28,644 nucleotides of DNA, from NCBI GenBank assembly GCA_052033935.1, contig JBPOJE010000104.1, positions 1-28,644 on the forward strand, given 5' to 3'. The DNA is from JAGVUD01 sp052033935 (GTDB lineage Bacteria; Armatimonadota; UBA5829; DSUL01). Positions 7,599 through 15,972 of the stretch are shown one piece after another. The notes beneath the pieces are model-generated. The model was not told the origin of the DNA. It searched no databases and worked only from the letters and a program-made list of their open reading frames with translations. How positions within the stretch are numbered: the stretch's first letter is position 1; each line of letters opens with the position of its first letter. Made by a program: the position numbers and the translations under genes.

Positions 7599-9428
7599 TC
7601 AGGACTCCCGGATAACATACTTGCGCTTCGACTTGGTGAACGCCTGGCCGCGCTTCTTTTCATCGAACCCCCACAGGCCGGTCTTGCTGTTCCGCGTGAA
7701 GCAGGGATACCCGCTCAGAATGGAAGCGACCAGCATCCTGCGGACGCGGCGGATCAGGTTCAGTTCGACGAAGAGACGCGGGAAGCTCACACCGCCCGTC
7801 TGGCGCTCGAGCATGTGGCACATCACCCGATAGGTTGGAAGACCCTCGCCGTCGGCTTCTTCCTTGAGCTGCAGGAGTTCGAGCAGCCTGCCCGGTGGCA
7901 CCGAAGCGGTCTCGTCCGCCTCGCCAGAATACTCGAGATCGAAGCTGCCGGCGTTGCGCGTCGCGCGAATGTGGAAGATGCCTCCCGAGATCGGCATGTC
8001 ATGGCGCGTGTAGAAATCGCCCAGCCCGTACACGAGCCGTGTGGACAGGTTGACCCACGCCGGGAACTGCGAGTCGCCGTCACGCACGACGATCTCCTGA
8101 ACCGGCGGTTCGGCGGAAAACAGACCCTCGGGGAGTTGCGCCAGCGGGAAGGTGCCCTGCTGCTTATGATGGTACATCAGCACGCAGGAGGCCTGATCGG
8201 GGCGCTTTGCGGGGCGCTCCGGCTCGTCCTCGTCGCCCACGTCCTGCACCAGAGGCGTGCGCACTTCCTTGGCAAGCTTGCTCTCAAGTCCGGCAAGCTC
8301 CATCTCGAGGTCAAAGCGGTCACCCTCGATGGTGGCAAAGTCGTATTCGGGGATCACGAGCGCTTCGGGCACTGCGAGGACGTCTTCGGGAACGAACCCT
8401 GCCGGGCGGAAGCGGCCCGCTCCGAGCCAGGCAAAGCGCGGGTCGTAGCGGAGATGTTCGACAAGCATCTGCTCGGTCGGCTCGTAGGCGCGCTCGCCCG
8501 GCTCGATCTCGAAAATCTGAAGCATCACGTCCGAGAGAAGGGTCGTCTCGGTACGGCTTTCGACGATGCGCGCAATCTCTTCGAGGTCGGCCTCGGTCAG
8601 CTCCGGAGGAGCGCTCTCCTCCTCTTCGTCTTCCTCTAGCTCGTCCTCTATGGACGCTTCGAGATTCTTGAGCCCGTCCAGCAGCGAGCGCCCGGCGCCT
8701 TCCCTGTACACCTGCTGCGTGGAAGCGATGACGATCTCCGGATCGGCGAGGACAGACTCGTACAGCGCGGCCGAGTCGAAGTCCACACCCAGCGACTCCC
8801 ACGCGAAGAACGAGAGCACCTTGAACGGAACCGGCTCCGCCGACTCGAACGCCATCTGGATAGCAGCCCCGGTGGCATCCGCCGCCCAGTCCACTTTACC
8901 GGCCGCCTTGCGGAACGGCTCCACGTCATCCGCATCCATAAAGTTGTAGAAGAGGATATCGGCAGCGCTGTCGTAGTCTGTATCAAGCACCCACGAGGCG
9001 AGCGCGAAAGTGTCGCCCTCCATTTCGTAGAAGTGCGCCGAATCGGAGAGGAACTTGCGCACGATGCGGCCCATGGACTCGGTGTCGCGGTTCAACAGAA
9101 CGGCCATTTCGTTTGTGAGGCAGTCCACAGTCAGCGGACGTCCGGCGCCAACGAGGAACCCTTCCAAAAGCTGCTCGAAGGGGGTTTCGGCTATCTGCCA
9201 TCGCGCCGCGATGTCCCACTTCCGCTGTGTCTGCGCGAACCGCTCCGATGTGCGAAGCGCATACTTGGCGAGACGGAGGTTTACCGCCGGGTGATCCACG
9301 GCCGCAACCAGTTCGCCCGTCTTTCTGGGGACCGACTCAAGCAGGACGTTGAAGATCTTGTCCTGCAGTATTGTGAGGGCAAGCGTCTCGTTTACGGCGC
9401 TTGCCGGCTCGGCAGTCTTCTTTGCCAA
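7599..9428 (-). CDS. large protein with repeated winged-helix (HARE-HTH-like) segments, function unknown
   Basis: 609 aa from the TTG at 9428, preceded by GGAGG with 9 nt spacing. I do not recognise a named family. Four segments look like the wing of HARE-HTH/RpoE-delta-type winged helices: residues 61-77 (SERFAQTQRKWDIAARW), 130-146 (SAHFYEMEGDTFALASW), 329-345 (DPRFAWLGAGRFRPAGF) and 574-590 (YPCFTRNSKTGLWGFDE). Each follows helical sequence. An acidic linker lies at about 261-272 and basic residues close the C-terminus (KKRGQAFTKSKRKY). I infer a nucleic-acid-binding or transcription/translation-linked cytosolic protein. It stands 60 bp after rimO and about 37 bp before gltX on the same strand, so it belongs to this housekeeping operon. 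Confidence 0.7.
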   Translation of the reverse strand: MAKKTAEPASAVNETLALTILQDKIFNVLLESVPRKTGELVAAVDHPAVNLRLAKYALRTSERFAQTQRKWDIAARWQIAETPFEQLLEGFLVGAGRPLTVDCLTNEMAVLLNRDTESMGRIVRKFLSDSAHFYEMEGDTFALASWVLDTDYDSAADILFYNFMDADDVEPFRKAAGKVDWAADATGAAIQMAFESAEPVPFKVLSFFAWESLGVDFDSAALYESVLADPEIVIASTQQVYREGAGRSLLDGLKNLEASIEDELEEDEEEESAPPELTEADLEEIARIVESRTETTLLSDVMLQIFEIEPGERAYEPTEQMLVEHLRYDPRFAWLGAGRFRPAGFVPEDVLAVPEALVIPEYDFATIEGDRFDLEMELAGLESKLAKEVRTPLVQDVGDEDEPERPAKRPDQASCVLMYHHKQQGTFPLAQLPEGLFSAEPPVQEIVVRDGDSQFPAWVNLSTRLVYGLGDFYTRHDMPISGGIFHIRATRNAGSFDLEYSGEADETASVPPGRLLELLQLKEEADGEGLPTYRVMCHMLERQTGGVSFPRLFVELNLIRRVRRMLVASILSGYPCFTRNSKTGLWGFDEKKRGQAFTKSKRKYVIRES

Positions 9429-9437
9429 AGGTAGTAT

Positions 9438-9442
9438 CCTCC
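9438..9442 (-). promoter_or_regulatory. ribosome binding site deciding a TTG start
   Basis: GGAGG on the minus strand, 9 nt before the TTG at 9428. There is no closer in-frame ATG, so the 609-aa protein very probably starts at this TTG. Confidence 0.55.
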
Positions 9443-9488
9443 AGTATCGGCTTGCAGGATTGCAGCCAAAGCCCGATCGCGCGGGCGC

Positions 9489-10895
9489 TCAGTCAGCAGA
9501 ATTGTCCGCCGGCTCATCATCAACGCGAGCCACCATGTCGTGCGTCGAGGTCTCAGTGACGCGAGCCCTGACGAATTCGCCGGGCCGCGCGCGCCATGCC
9601 AGCAGCGTCACCGTTCCGTCCACGCCCGGAGCGTCTCTCCCGGAGCGCCCCAGCCAGACGCCCTTCCGGGACTTCTGTTCCACGAGCACGTCTATCTCCC
9701 TGCCCGCAAGGGAGGCCAGGCGCCTGGCCGATATCCCCGCCTGAATCTCCATCAGGCGCGCCGCCCGCTCCCGGGCCACATCGGCGGGCGGGCCGCTGCC
9801 CAGATTATACGCGGCCGTGCCGTCCTCGCGCGAGTACACAAAGACACCCGCATGATCGAGCTGCGCTTCCTCAAGAAAAGCGCAGGTTCTCTCGAACGCC
9901 GCGTCCGTCTCCCCCGGGAAGCCTACCAGAAACGTGCTCCGTACAGCCATGCCCGCGTCGCGTTCGCGCAACTTGCCCAGCAGATCCAGATAGCGCCCTG
10001 CGCTTCCCGGGCGCCGCATTTTCTTCAGAACGGCATCATCGCCGTGCTGAAACGGCAGGTCAATGTACGGCGCCAGGTTCCCAACATCGCCAAACAATTC
10101 TATGATCTCGGGCGTGATTCTGCCCGGATGGGCATACATTATGCGCTGCCAGCGCAGTTCTTCGATACGGCCGATCTCGCGGACGAGTTTCGCCAGCGTC
10201 CAGCCACCGCCCTCACGTCCCCAATCCCTGCCGTACAGGGTCGTGTCCTGCGCAATCAGCACGGCCTCTTTCAGGCCGTTGTCCACCATCATCCGCACTT
10301 CGTCGAGCACAAGCTCGGGAGGGCGGCTTCGCCACGGCCCCCGAATCGCGGGAATGGCGCAGAACGAACATCTGTGATCGCAACCCTCGCCTATCCGGAT
10401 GTAGGCCGTCCACGGTGGCGTCGTCAGCAGGCGTGCGCCGGTCTCCTGGCACGGAGCGGACGGCTCCGGGGCCACGACCGGCCGCTCGCCGTCGAGCGCG
10501 GCGCGGACGAAACCCGGCAGGCTTGCATTGTGCCCCACGCCGACGACAGCATCCACGTCCGGATAGTCCCGCGCGATTTCCTGCGCGTAGCGCTGGGCGT
10601 AACAACCCGTCACAACGACGCCACGGCATCGGCCGCCGCGCTTCTGGCGCAGGGCGCCCCTGATGGCAGCGATGGACTCCTGCTTCGCCGCCTCGATGAA
10701 CCCGCACGTATTGACGACCAGCACGTCCGCGTCTTCAGGGTCACCCACCAGCACCCAGCCATCCTGCGCGAGGGCGGCAAGCATCTCCTCCGAGTCCACC
10801 TGGTTCTTGGGGCATCCGAGATGGATGAGGCCGAGGGTCCCGGCCCCTGGCGGCCTAGAACGGGGCTTCTTCGTCTTCTTCCGCGTCGTCGTCAT
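9489..10895 (-). CDS. rimO: ribosomal protein S12 methylthiotransferase
   Basis: Radical-SAM enzyme that adds a methylthio group to the conserved aspartate of ribosomal protein S12, using two 4Fe-4S clusters. From ATG 10895 it is 468 aa, close to the family norm. The UPF0004 domain has its three cluster cysteines in GCPKNQVDSE (C28), VNTCGFI (C64) and TGCYAQ (C98). The radical-SAM site is GCDHRCSFCAIP (C172, C176, C179). YIDLPFQHG, followed by a C-terminal TRAM-type domain, distinguishes RimO-like from MiaB-like members together with the LGCPKN form. The start overlaps the ftsK 3' end by 41 nt. No start codon exists between the ftsK stop and the first conserved strand, so a real overlap is required. 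Confidence 0.95.
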   Translation of the reverse strand: MTTTRKKTKKPRSRPPGAGTLGLIHLGCPKNQVDSEEMLAALAQDGWVLVGDPEDADVLVVNTCGFIEAAKQESIAAIRGALRQKRGGRCRGVVVTGCYAQRYAQEIARDYPDVDAVVGVGHNASLPGFVRAALDGERPVVAPEPSAPCQETGARLLTTPPWTAYIRIGEGCDHRCSFCAIPAIRGPWRSRPPELVLDEVRMMVDNGLKEAVLIAQDTTLYGRDWGREGGGWTLAKLVREIGRIEELRWQRIMYAHPGRITPEIIELFGDVGNLAPYIDLPFQHGDDAVLKKMRRPGSAGRYLDLLGKLRERDAGMAVRSTFLVGFPGETDAAFERTCAFLEEAQLDHAGVFVYSREDGTAAYNLGSGPPADVARERAARLMEIQAGISARRLASLAGREIDVLVEQKSRKGVWLGRSGRDAPGVDGTVTLLAWRARPGEFVRARVTETSTHDMVARVDDEPADNSAD

Positions 10896-13125
10896 ACACC
10901 CCGTCCCGCTCGGCCGCGGTGGTTCCCGACGGCAGGCCGAGGATACTGTCAATCTGTTCCGGGCTGATGAGCACTTCGCGCGGGTTGGCGCCGTCGGCCG
11001 GTCCCACGATGCCCTGCTGCTCCATCGCGTCCACCAGCCGGGCGGCGCGCGTGTATCCGATCCGGTATCGGCGCTGAATCATGGAGGTGGAAGCGCGGCC
11101 CTGCAGGACGACCAGCCGCACAGCCGGCTCGTAGTACTCGTCAGAGAGCGCGGCATCGTCCATTCCGCCCTCCGCGCCGTCCGTTGACCCGGCCTCGACG
11201 GGCGTGAGCGTGTACTCGGGCGGGTGCTGCTGGCGCAGGTGTTCGACGAGCCGCTTAACCTCGTGCTCGGACACGTGCGCGCCCTGAATTCGCACGGGCT
11301 TCGGCGCGTCTATCGGGCGGAACAGCATGTCCCCCTTGCCCACCAGCCGCTCCGCGCCATTCTGATCCAAAACCGTCCTGCTGTCCACATGAGACGACAC
11401 CGCGAACGCAATCCTGCTGGCGATGTTCGCCTTGATGGTTCCGGTCACGACATCAACGCTGGGGCGCTGGGTGGCGATCACAAGATGAATACCCACTGCG
11501 CGCGCAAGCTGCGCGATGCGGCAGATGCTGCCCTCCACCTCGGGGGCGGCCTGCATCATGAGATCCGCCAGCTCGTCCACCACGATGATGATGTAGGGCA
11601 TATGGTCACGCGGCTCGACCATCTCGTTGTACCCCTGAATGTTGCGCGTGCCCTTGTTCGAGAGCTTGTCGTACCGCCGCTCCATCTCCTGGACGGCGGC
11701 CCGCAGAATGCCGGCCGCGGCGCGCACGTCGCGGATGACGGGACAGATGAGATGCGGAATCCCGTCGAAGAGGCTCAACTCGACCCGCTTCGGGTCTATG
11801 AGGATCATCTTCAGCTCTCTTGGCGTGGTGCGGAACAGGAGCGAGCTGATGAGCGAGTTGAGCATAACGCTCTTGCCCATGTTCGTCGCCCCGGCGACGA
11901 GCAGGTGGGGCATCGCCGCCAGGTCCGCCACGACGGGGCGGCCGGAGACATCCAGCCCCAGCGGAAAAGCCAGCCGGGACAGGTGGTTTACGAGTTCCGG
12001 CGTGCCGAGCACATCCTTGAGCCCTACCAGGCCCCGGTGGCGGTTCGGAACCTCGACGCCGATGGCGGCCTTACCCGGGATGGGCGCCTCGACGCGCACG
12101 TTGATGGCGGCCAGGGACATGGCGATGTTGTCGGCGAGGCTGACGATCTTGTTGACCCTGATGCCTGGCGCCAGCTCGATTTCGTAGCGGGTGACAGTGG
12201 GACCGTGGGCGATCTCGACGACGTTGGCGGCAATCTTGAACTCCTGCAGCGTGCGCTCGATGATCTCGACCTTCTCGTTCAGTTCCTCGGCGCTGCGCTC
12301 CGGAGTGGGAGGGGAGTCGTCGAGCAGGTCAACGGGCGGGATGGTGTAGTCGGTGTCGTCGGTCGTGATGTCGAGCCGGGGCTGCGAGGCAGCGGCGGGC
12401 TGTTCCACGGGAGCCACCCGCTCGCCTTCGGCGGCCGCGTTCCGGTTTTCGATGGCGCGGGCTATGACCAAAGTGCGGTCCGGCTTGGCGACGGCCTGCT
12501 CGGGCTCGGGCGGCAGGGGCTTCTGCTTCTCGGCCTTCTCCGCCTTCCTGCCGCCGCGACGGGCGGGCTCTTCCTCATCCCCCGCTCCGGCGGAACGAAG
12601 GAGCGCGCCGAGGTTAGAGAACAGCGGCACGTCAATAATCAGGATAAGAGCGGCAATGGCCGCCGCGCCGAGCAGCACAAGCCCGCCAGCCTTTCCTAGG
12701 GCGACTATCAGGAAATACGCGATGCCCGCGCCGATGTATCCGCCACCCTGTCGCATGGCGGCTTCGGAGAAGAACAGCGATGGCTGCGTGCCCGCAGCCT
12801 TGAGGATGTGCAGCCAGCTTATGAAAATGACCCACAGCGCCACGCAGGCGGCAAGGCGGCGGCTGAACCGCACGCGCAGGCGGCCGAACAGCAGAGTGGC
12901 CCCAGCGAGGAAGGCGAGGGCGGGAACGATGTACGCGCCGGTACCCGCCATCAGACGCAACAGGCTTTCGATATCGCGGCCAAGCTCGCCCGCCTCGCGC
13001 GGCGACGCAAGGCTGACGAGGCTAATAACACCGAAGGCCACAACAGCGATCCCGGCTATGTCATAGCTGATGGGCGAAGGCGCGGGCTGCGCCGGTTTTC
13101 GTGTTCTGGAACCCGTCTTTCGCAT
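10855..13125 (-). CDS. ftsK: DNA translocase FtsK/SpoIIIE
   Basis: Membrane-anchored hexameric DNA pump that clears and sorts chromosome ends at the division septum. About 756 aa. The N-terminal 170 residues contain four to five membrane segments (near 22-42, 62-82, 92-110, 130-165). A short Pro/Glu/Lys-rich linker (180-280) is followed by the alpha/beta motor, with Walker A GATNMGKS (about 412-419; the fourth position is Asn where Gly is common), Walker B YIIIVVDELADLM (about 511-523) and IATQRPSVDVVTGTIKANI. The gamma winged helix with EYYEPAVRLV and SMIQRRYRIGYTRAARLVD ends the protein. I use ATG 13125; TTG 13128 directly before it is possible. It is the first gene of the minus-strand operon. 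Confidence 0.96.
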   Translation of the reverse strand: MRKTGSRTRKPAQPAPSPISYDIAGIAVVAFGVISLVSLASPREAGELGRDIESLLRLMAGTGAYIVPALAFLAGATLLFGRLRVRFSRRLAACVALWVIFISWLHILKAAGTQPSLFFSEAAMRQGGGYIGAGIAYFLIVALGKAGGLVLLGAAAIAALILIIDVPLFSNLGALLRSAGAGDEEEPARRGGRKAEKAEKQKPLPPEPEQAVAKPDRTLVIARAIENRNAAAEGERVAPVEQPAAASQPRLDITTDDTDYTIPPVDLLDDSPPTPERSAEELNEKVEIIERTLQEFKIAANVVEIAHGPTVTRYEIELAPGIRVNKIVSLADNIAMSLAAINVRVEAPIPGKAAIGVEVPNRHRGLVGLKDVLGTPELVNHLSRLAFPLGLDVSGRPVVADLAAMPHLLVAGATNMGKSVMLNSLISSLLFRTTPRELKMILIDPKRVELSLFDGIPHLICPVIRDVRAAAGILRAAVQEMERRYDKLSNKGTRNIQGYNEMVEPRDHMPYIIIVVDELADLMMQAAPEVEGSICRIAQLARAVGIHLVIATQRPSVDVVTGTIKANIASRIAFAVSSHVDSRTVLDQNGAERLVGKGDMLFRPIDAPKPVRIQGAHVSEHEVKRLVEHLRQQHPPEYTLTPVEAGSTDGAEGGMDDAALSDEYYEPAVRLVVLQGRASTSMIQRRYRIGYTRAARLVDAMEQQGIVGPADGANPREVLISPEQIDSILGLPSGTTAAERDGVYDDDAEEDEEAPF

Positions 13126-13140
13126 CAAACGTACTTCGGC

Positions 13141-13149
13141 AGTATATCA
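13141..13149 (-). promoter_or_regulatory. extended -10 promoter element for ftsK
   Basis: Minus strand TGATATACT has the TGn extension and a TATACT box. The predicted start site would be only about 9 nt before ATG 13125, so the mRNA would be nearly leaderless. I see no good -35, which fits an extended -10 promoter. Confidence 0.4.
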
Positions 13150-13204
13150 CAGGAGCCTCACCCCCGGCGGGCGCGGGAGCGGCCTCCGCGAGACGGTAAA
13201 GGTA

Positions 13205-13233
13205 TTGACAATCGTACCCGAACGGTGTACCTT
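13205..13233 (+). promoter_or_regulatory. sigma70-like promoter for nrdR
   Basis: A consensus -35 TTGACA (13205-13210), a 17-bp spacer and a weak -10 TACCTT (13228-13233). Transcription would start near 13240, leaving a leader of about 78 nt before nrdR. I did not find an obvious NrdR box overlapping it. Confidence 0.5.
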
Positions 13234-13317
13234 GTGCCAGTTACCACTCGCGCGCCCTTTGGCTGCGGAAGGCAAGGGAACGGATTCCCGGGGGCGCCGA
13301 AGAGGACGGGCCAGCCT

Positions 13318-13797
13318 ATGAAATGCCCCTACTGCGGCCATCAAGAGGATAAAGTTCTCGACTCCCGCTCTTCAAAGGACGGGGAGGCCATCAAGAGACG
13401 CCGCGAATGCACCTCCTGCGGCGGACGCTTCAACACTTTCGAGGAGATAGAAGAGCGGCAGCTCATCGTCATCAAGAAAGACGAGGCCCGAGAGCCGTTC
13501 GAACGCTCCAAGATTCTCCGGGGAATGGTGACCGCCTGCGAGAAGCGGCCGGTCAGCACCGAGGCGCTGGAAGAGGCTGTTGATTCCATCGAGATGCACT
13601 TTCGCGGTCTGCCGTCGCGTGAAGTGCGCTCCCGCGAGATCGGCGAGATGGTGATTGACAAGCTGCGCGCCCTCGACCAGGTGGCCTTCGTGCGTTTCGC
13701 GTCTGTGTACCTGGAGTTCGAGGACATCCACCAGTTCAAGGAGATCGTGAACATGCTCGCGCGCCACCGCAGGGTGCGCAAGACAGCCGGGGAGTAG
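13318..13797 (+). CDS. nrdR: transcriptional repressor NrdR
   Basis: Zinc-ribbon and ATP-cone regulator that represses ribonucleotide reductase genes when dATP is high. 159 aa, the usual length. The ribbon is CPYCGHQEDKVLDSR with cysteines at 3, 6, 31 and 34 (CTSCGGRFNT). The ATP cone starts at LIVIKKDEAREPFERSKILRGM (about 49-70) and ends with the VAFVRFASVYLEFEDI block typical of NrdR. ATG 13318 gives the canonical MKCPYCG start; an AGAGGA lies about 11 nt upstream, and the same frame stays open far upstream without coding character. It is divergent from ftsK. No reductase gene is in the window, so its targets lie elsewhere. Confidence 0.97.
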   Translation: MKCPYCGHQEDKVLDSRSSKDGEAIKRRRECTSCGGRFNTFEEIEERQLIVIKKDEAREPFERSKILRGMVTACEKRPVSTEALEEAVDSIEMHFRGLPSREVRSREIGEMVIDKLRALDQVAFVRFASVYLEFEDIHQFKEIVNMLARHRRVRKTAGE

Positions 13798-13851
13798 GGC
13801 TTCAGAGACTTTTCACCCGGCGGGATGGCCGGGCCATTGAGAGGTTGACCA

Positions 13852-14151
13852 TTGCAGGGACACTCTGATCGGAAGGACAGAAGAACCGCGGGCGCTGATG
13901 CCGCCCGTCCGCGCCAGCGCCACCCGGATCGGCTCGTGACACTGATCGAGACACCCACCGAACACCTTGCCAAGCTGATCAAGTGCAAGCTGGAAGTCGC
14001 CGGGATTCCGTGCGTCATCAGCGAGGCAATCGTGAGCGGCCCCAAGCTGACCCACGCCGAGTCGTTCTGGCAGTCCAACCACGTTCTGGTTCCGGAGATG
14101 CTTCTGCCGCAGGCGCTGATGGTCGTCAGAAGCGAGGTCATACAGGTCTAG
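13852..14151 (+). CDS. small DUF2007-like protein
   Basis: A 99-aa frame from TTG 13852, which follows GAGAGG by about 7 nt. The conserved-looking part begins at residue 29 with VTLIETPTEHLAKLIKCKLEVAGIPC, so GTG 13936 (71 aa) is an equally plausible start that would remove an Arg/Asp-rich leader. The pattern of a short strand, a helix that carries AKLIKCKLEVAGIPC, then a strand and NHVLVPEMLLPQALMVV, resembles DUF2007 (small putative signal-transducing proteins), although similarity is only by pattern. It lies 54 bp after nrdR, probably in the same transcript. Its function is unknown. Confidence 0.6.
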   Translation: MQGHSDRKDRRTAGADAARPRQRHPDRLVTLIETPTEHLAKLIKCKLEVAGIPCVISEAIVSGPKLTHAESFWQSNHVLVPEMLLPQALMVVRSEVIQV

Positions 14152-14179
14152 ACGGATACTGCGGAATGGACTTCTCGCA

Positions 14180-14208
14180 TTGACACGGCAGGGGGGCTTG
14201 GTTATAGT
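14180..14208 (+). promoter_or_regulatory. near-consensus sigma70-type promoter for the Lrp/aminotransferase operon
   Basis: TTGACA (14180-14185), a 17-bp spacer and TATAGT (14203-14208): six of six and five of six consensus bases. Transcription would begin near 14215, about 40 nt before the TTG start of the regulator. This is the strongest promoter I see in the window. Confidence 0.75.
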
Positions 14209-14255
14209 AAAACAGCTCGGGACGGGCTTCCCGGCGCGGGGGATACCAGCTTACC

Positions 14256-14744
14256 TTGAAAGACCTGTACGAGATTCTCACAATCCTGGAGAGCGACGGA
14301 CGGCTGACGGCCGGGCAGATCGGCGACATGCTCGACAGACCGGCCGCCGAGATCGAGAAGGTCATAGGCCAGGCTGAGGCCGACGGCATCATCCGGCGCT
14401 ACAAAGCGGTCGTGGACTGGGACCGCGCCGGACAGGAGCGGGTGTTCGCGCTCATTGACGTGAAGGTCACCCCCACGCGAGGCGCCGGGTTCGACGATGT
14501 CGCCGAGCGCATCTGCAAGTTCCCCGAAGTCGTGAGCCTGTACCTTATGAGCGGAGAGTACGACCTGCGCGTCATCATCCAGGGCTCCACTATGCAGGAG
14601 GTGGCGAACTTTGTTTCGAACAAGCTGGCCACGATTGACCGGGTGCGGTCAACGGCGTCGCACTTCGTGCTGAAGCGCTACAAGGAAGACCGCGAGATCT
14701 TCGCGGAGAAGGACGCCGACCACCGGCTGGCCGTCACCCTGTGA
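14256..14744 (+). CDS. Lrp/AsnC-family transcriptional regulator
   Basis: 162-aa DNA-binding regulator. An N-terminal winged HTH (about 3-50: LYEILTILESDGRLTAGQIG...IIRRYKAVVDW) is followed by the RAM ligand-binding domain (about 62-140) with the typical YLMSGEYDLRVIIQG turn, which in this family binds an amino acid and sets the oligomeric state. The start is a TTG; the family's usual N-terminus (a helix right at the start) supports it, although the ribosome site is poor. The aminotransferase begins 52 bp downstream, so the regulator probably controls this operon in response to an amino acid, and may regulate itself. The regulator/aminotransferase pairing is seen in many bacteria and archaea. 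Confidence 0.92.
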   Translation: MKDLYEILTILESDGRLTAGQIGDMLDRPAAEIEKVIGQAEADGIIRRYKAVVDWDRAGQERVFALIDVKVTPTRGAGFDDVAERICKFPEVVSLYLMSGEYDLRVIIQGSTMQEVANFVSNKLATIDRVRSTASHFVLKRYKEDREIFAEKDADHRLAVTL

Positions 14745-14796
14745 CCGTTTCAACGCGGCGCGCGGGCGCGCCGGAAAGCGAGCCCTGATTCCCCCA

Positions 14797-15972
14797 ATGC
14801 GCGGCATTGCATCCAACGTGGCATCGGTCTCGGCGTCGGGCATCAGGCGGTTCTTCGACATCGTCGCCGACATGACGGACGTGATCTCCCTCGGCGTCGG
14901 CGAGCCGGACTTCGTGACCCCCTGGCGGCTGCGCGAGGCGTGCGTCTTCTCGCTGGAGCGAGGGCGCACGAACTACACCTCCAACTGGGGCCTTTTATCG
15001 CTGCGCAAGCTCATATCCGGGCATCTCAAATCGCTCTATGGCGTTGACTATCAGCCCGAAGACCAGATTCTGGTGACTGTGGGCGTTTCCGAAGCGCTCG
15101 ACCTGGCGCTGAGGGCCGTTGTTGACCCGGGCGACGAAGTGATTGTTTTCGAGCCCTGCTACGTCTCTTACGCGCCCTGCGTCACGTTCGCGGGTGGCAC
15201 ACCCGTGCGAATTCCCACGTTTGCCGAAGACGGCTTTCTGCCCCGGCTGGACGAGGTCCGCGCCGCCGTGACGCCGCGAACGAAGGCGATTCTGCTTTCG
15301 TACCCGAACAACCCAACCGGAGCGACGGCGGGCCGCGAGTTCCTGAAAGAGCTGGTGGAGATAACCCGCGACGCCGACTGCTATCTGATTTCCGACGAGA
15401 TCTACGACCGGCTGACGTACGTGGGGACGCACACGTGCGTTTCGTCGTTGGAAGGCGCGGCGGAGCGCACGATTCTGCTGAACGGTTTTTCGAAGGCGTA
15501 TGCGATGACGGGGTGGCGCATCGGCTACGCGGCTGCCCCGCCTGACATCGCCGAAGCGATGATGAAGATCCATCAGTACGTCGCTCTGTGCGCGCCGATT
15601 ACCGCGCAGGAAGCGGCGGTGGAGGCTCTCACCGCGGGCGAGCAGAGCGTGCGCGAAATGAAGACGGAGTACAACCGCCGGCGCAGGCTGATTGTGAAGA
15701 GGTTCAACGAAGCCGGCCTCAAATGCGGGGAACCCGGGGGCGCCTTTTACGCGTTCCCGTCGGTCAAAGAAACCGGACTGACTTCGGAGGAGTTCGCGGA
15801 GCGGCTGCTGTACGAAAAGAAGGTGGTCGTCGTTCCGGGCGGCGCGTTCGGGGAATGTGGAGAAGGCTATGTGCGCGCCGCCTATGCGACGTCGCTCGAC
15901 AAGATCGAGGAGGCCATGACCCGCATAGCGGAGATGGTCGCCTCATTGCCCGGAACTGCTGGAGATACATGA
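14797..15972 (+). CDS. PLP-dependent class I/II aminotransferase
   Basis: 391-aa cytosolic fold-type I aminotransferase. The start (SASGIRRFFDIVADMTDVIS followed by LGVGEPDF) is typical of the PatA/aromatic-aminotransferase-like branch. SYPNNPTGA (168-176), SDEIYDRLTY (199-208; D200 contacts the PLP ring nitrogen) and NGFSKAYAMTGWRIGY (229-244), with K233 as the Schiff-base lysine, complete the active site. Substrate candidates are aromatic amino acids, alanine or N-acetyl-diaminopimelate, and the sequence alone does not choose among them. ATG 14797 has only a weak ribosome site. The stop codon overlaps the next gene as ATGA, so translation of the exported CBM9/GH99-like protein is coupled to it. 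Confidence 0.93.
   Translation: MRGIASNVASVSASGIRRFFDIVADMTDVISLGVGEPDFVTPWRLREACVFSLERGRTNYTSNWGLLSLRKLISGHLKSLYGVDYQPEDQILVTVGVSEALDLALRAVVDPGDEVIVFEPCYVSYAPCVTFAGGTPVRIPTFAEDGFLPRLDEVRAAVTPRTKAILLSYPNNPTGATAGREFLKELVEITRDADCYLISDEIYDRLTYVGTHTCVSSLEGAAERTILLNGFSKAYAMTGWRIGYAAAPPDIAEAMMKIHQYVALCAPITAQEAAVEALTAGEQSVREMKTEYNRRRRLIVKRFNEAGLKCGEPGGAFYAFPSVKETGLTSEEFAERLLYEKKVVVVPGGAFGECGEGYVRAAYATSLDKIEEAMTRIAEMVASLPGTAGDT

Noticed and set aside
8560..8680. CTC/TCC-rich low-complexity stretch that looked like a repeat
   Set aside because: It is the reverse complement of Glu/Asp codons for the acidic linker of the 609-aa protein.
9540..12699. Long plus-strand open frames opposite rimO (9540-10967) and ftsK (11224-12699)
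   Set aside because: They are shadows of conserved genes, of biased composition and without motifs or ribosome sites.
12808..13317. Upstream extension of the nrdR frame into ftsK
   Set aside because: NrdR proteins begin at MKCPYCG, and a promoter lies at 13205-13233 within the extension.
15588..15968. Upstream extension of the secreted protein frame
   Set aside because: It lies in another frame of the aminotransferase gene, gives Arg/Gly-rich sequence, and would bury the signal peptide.
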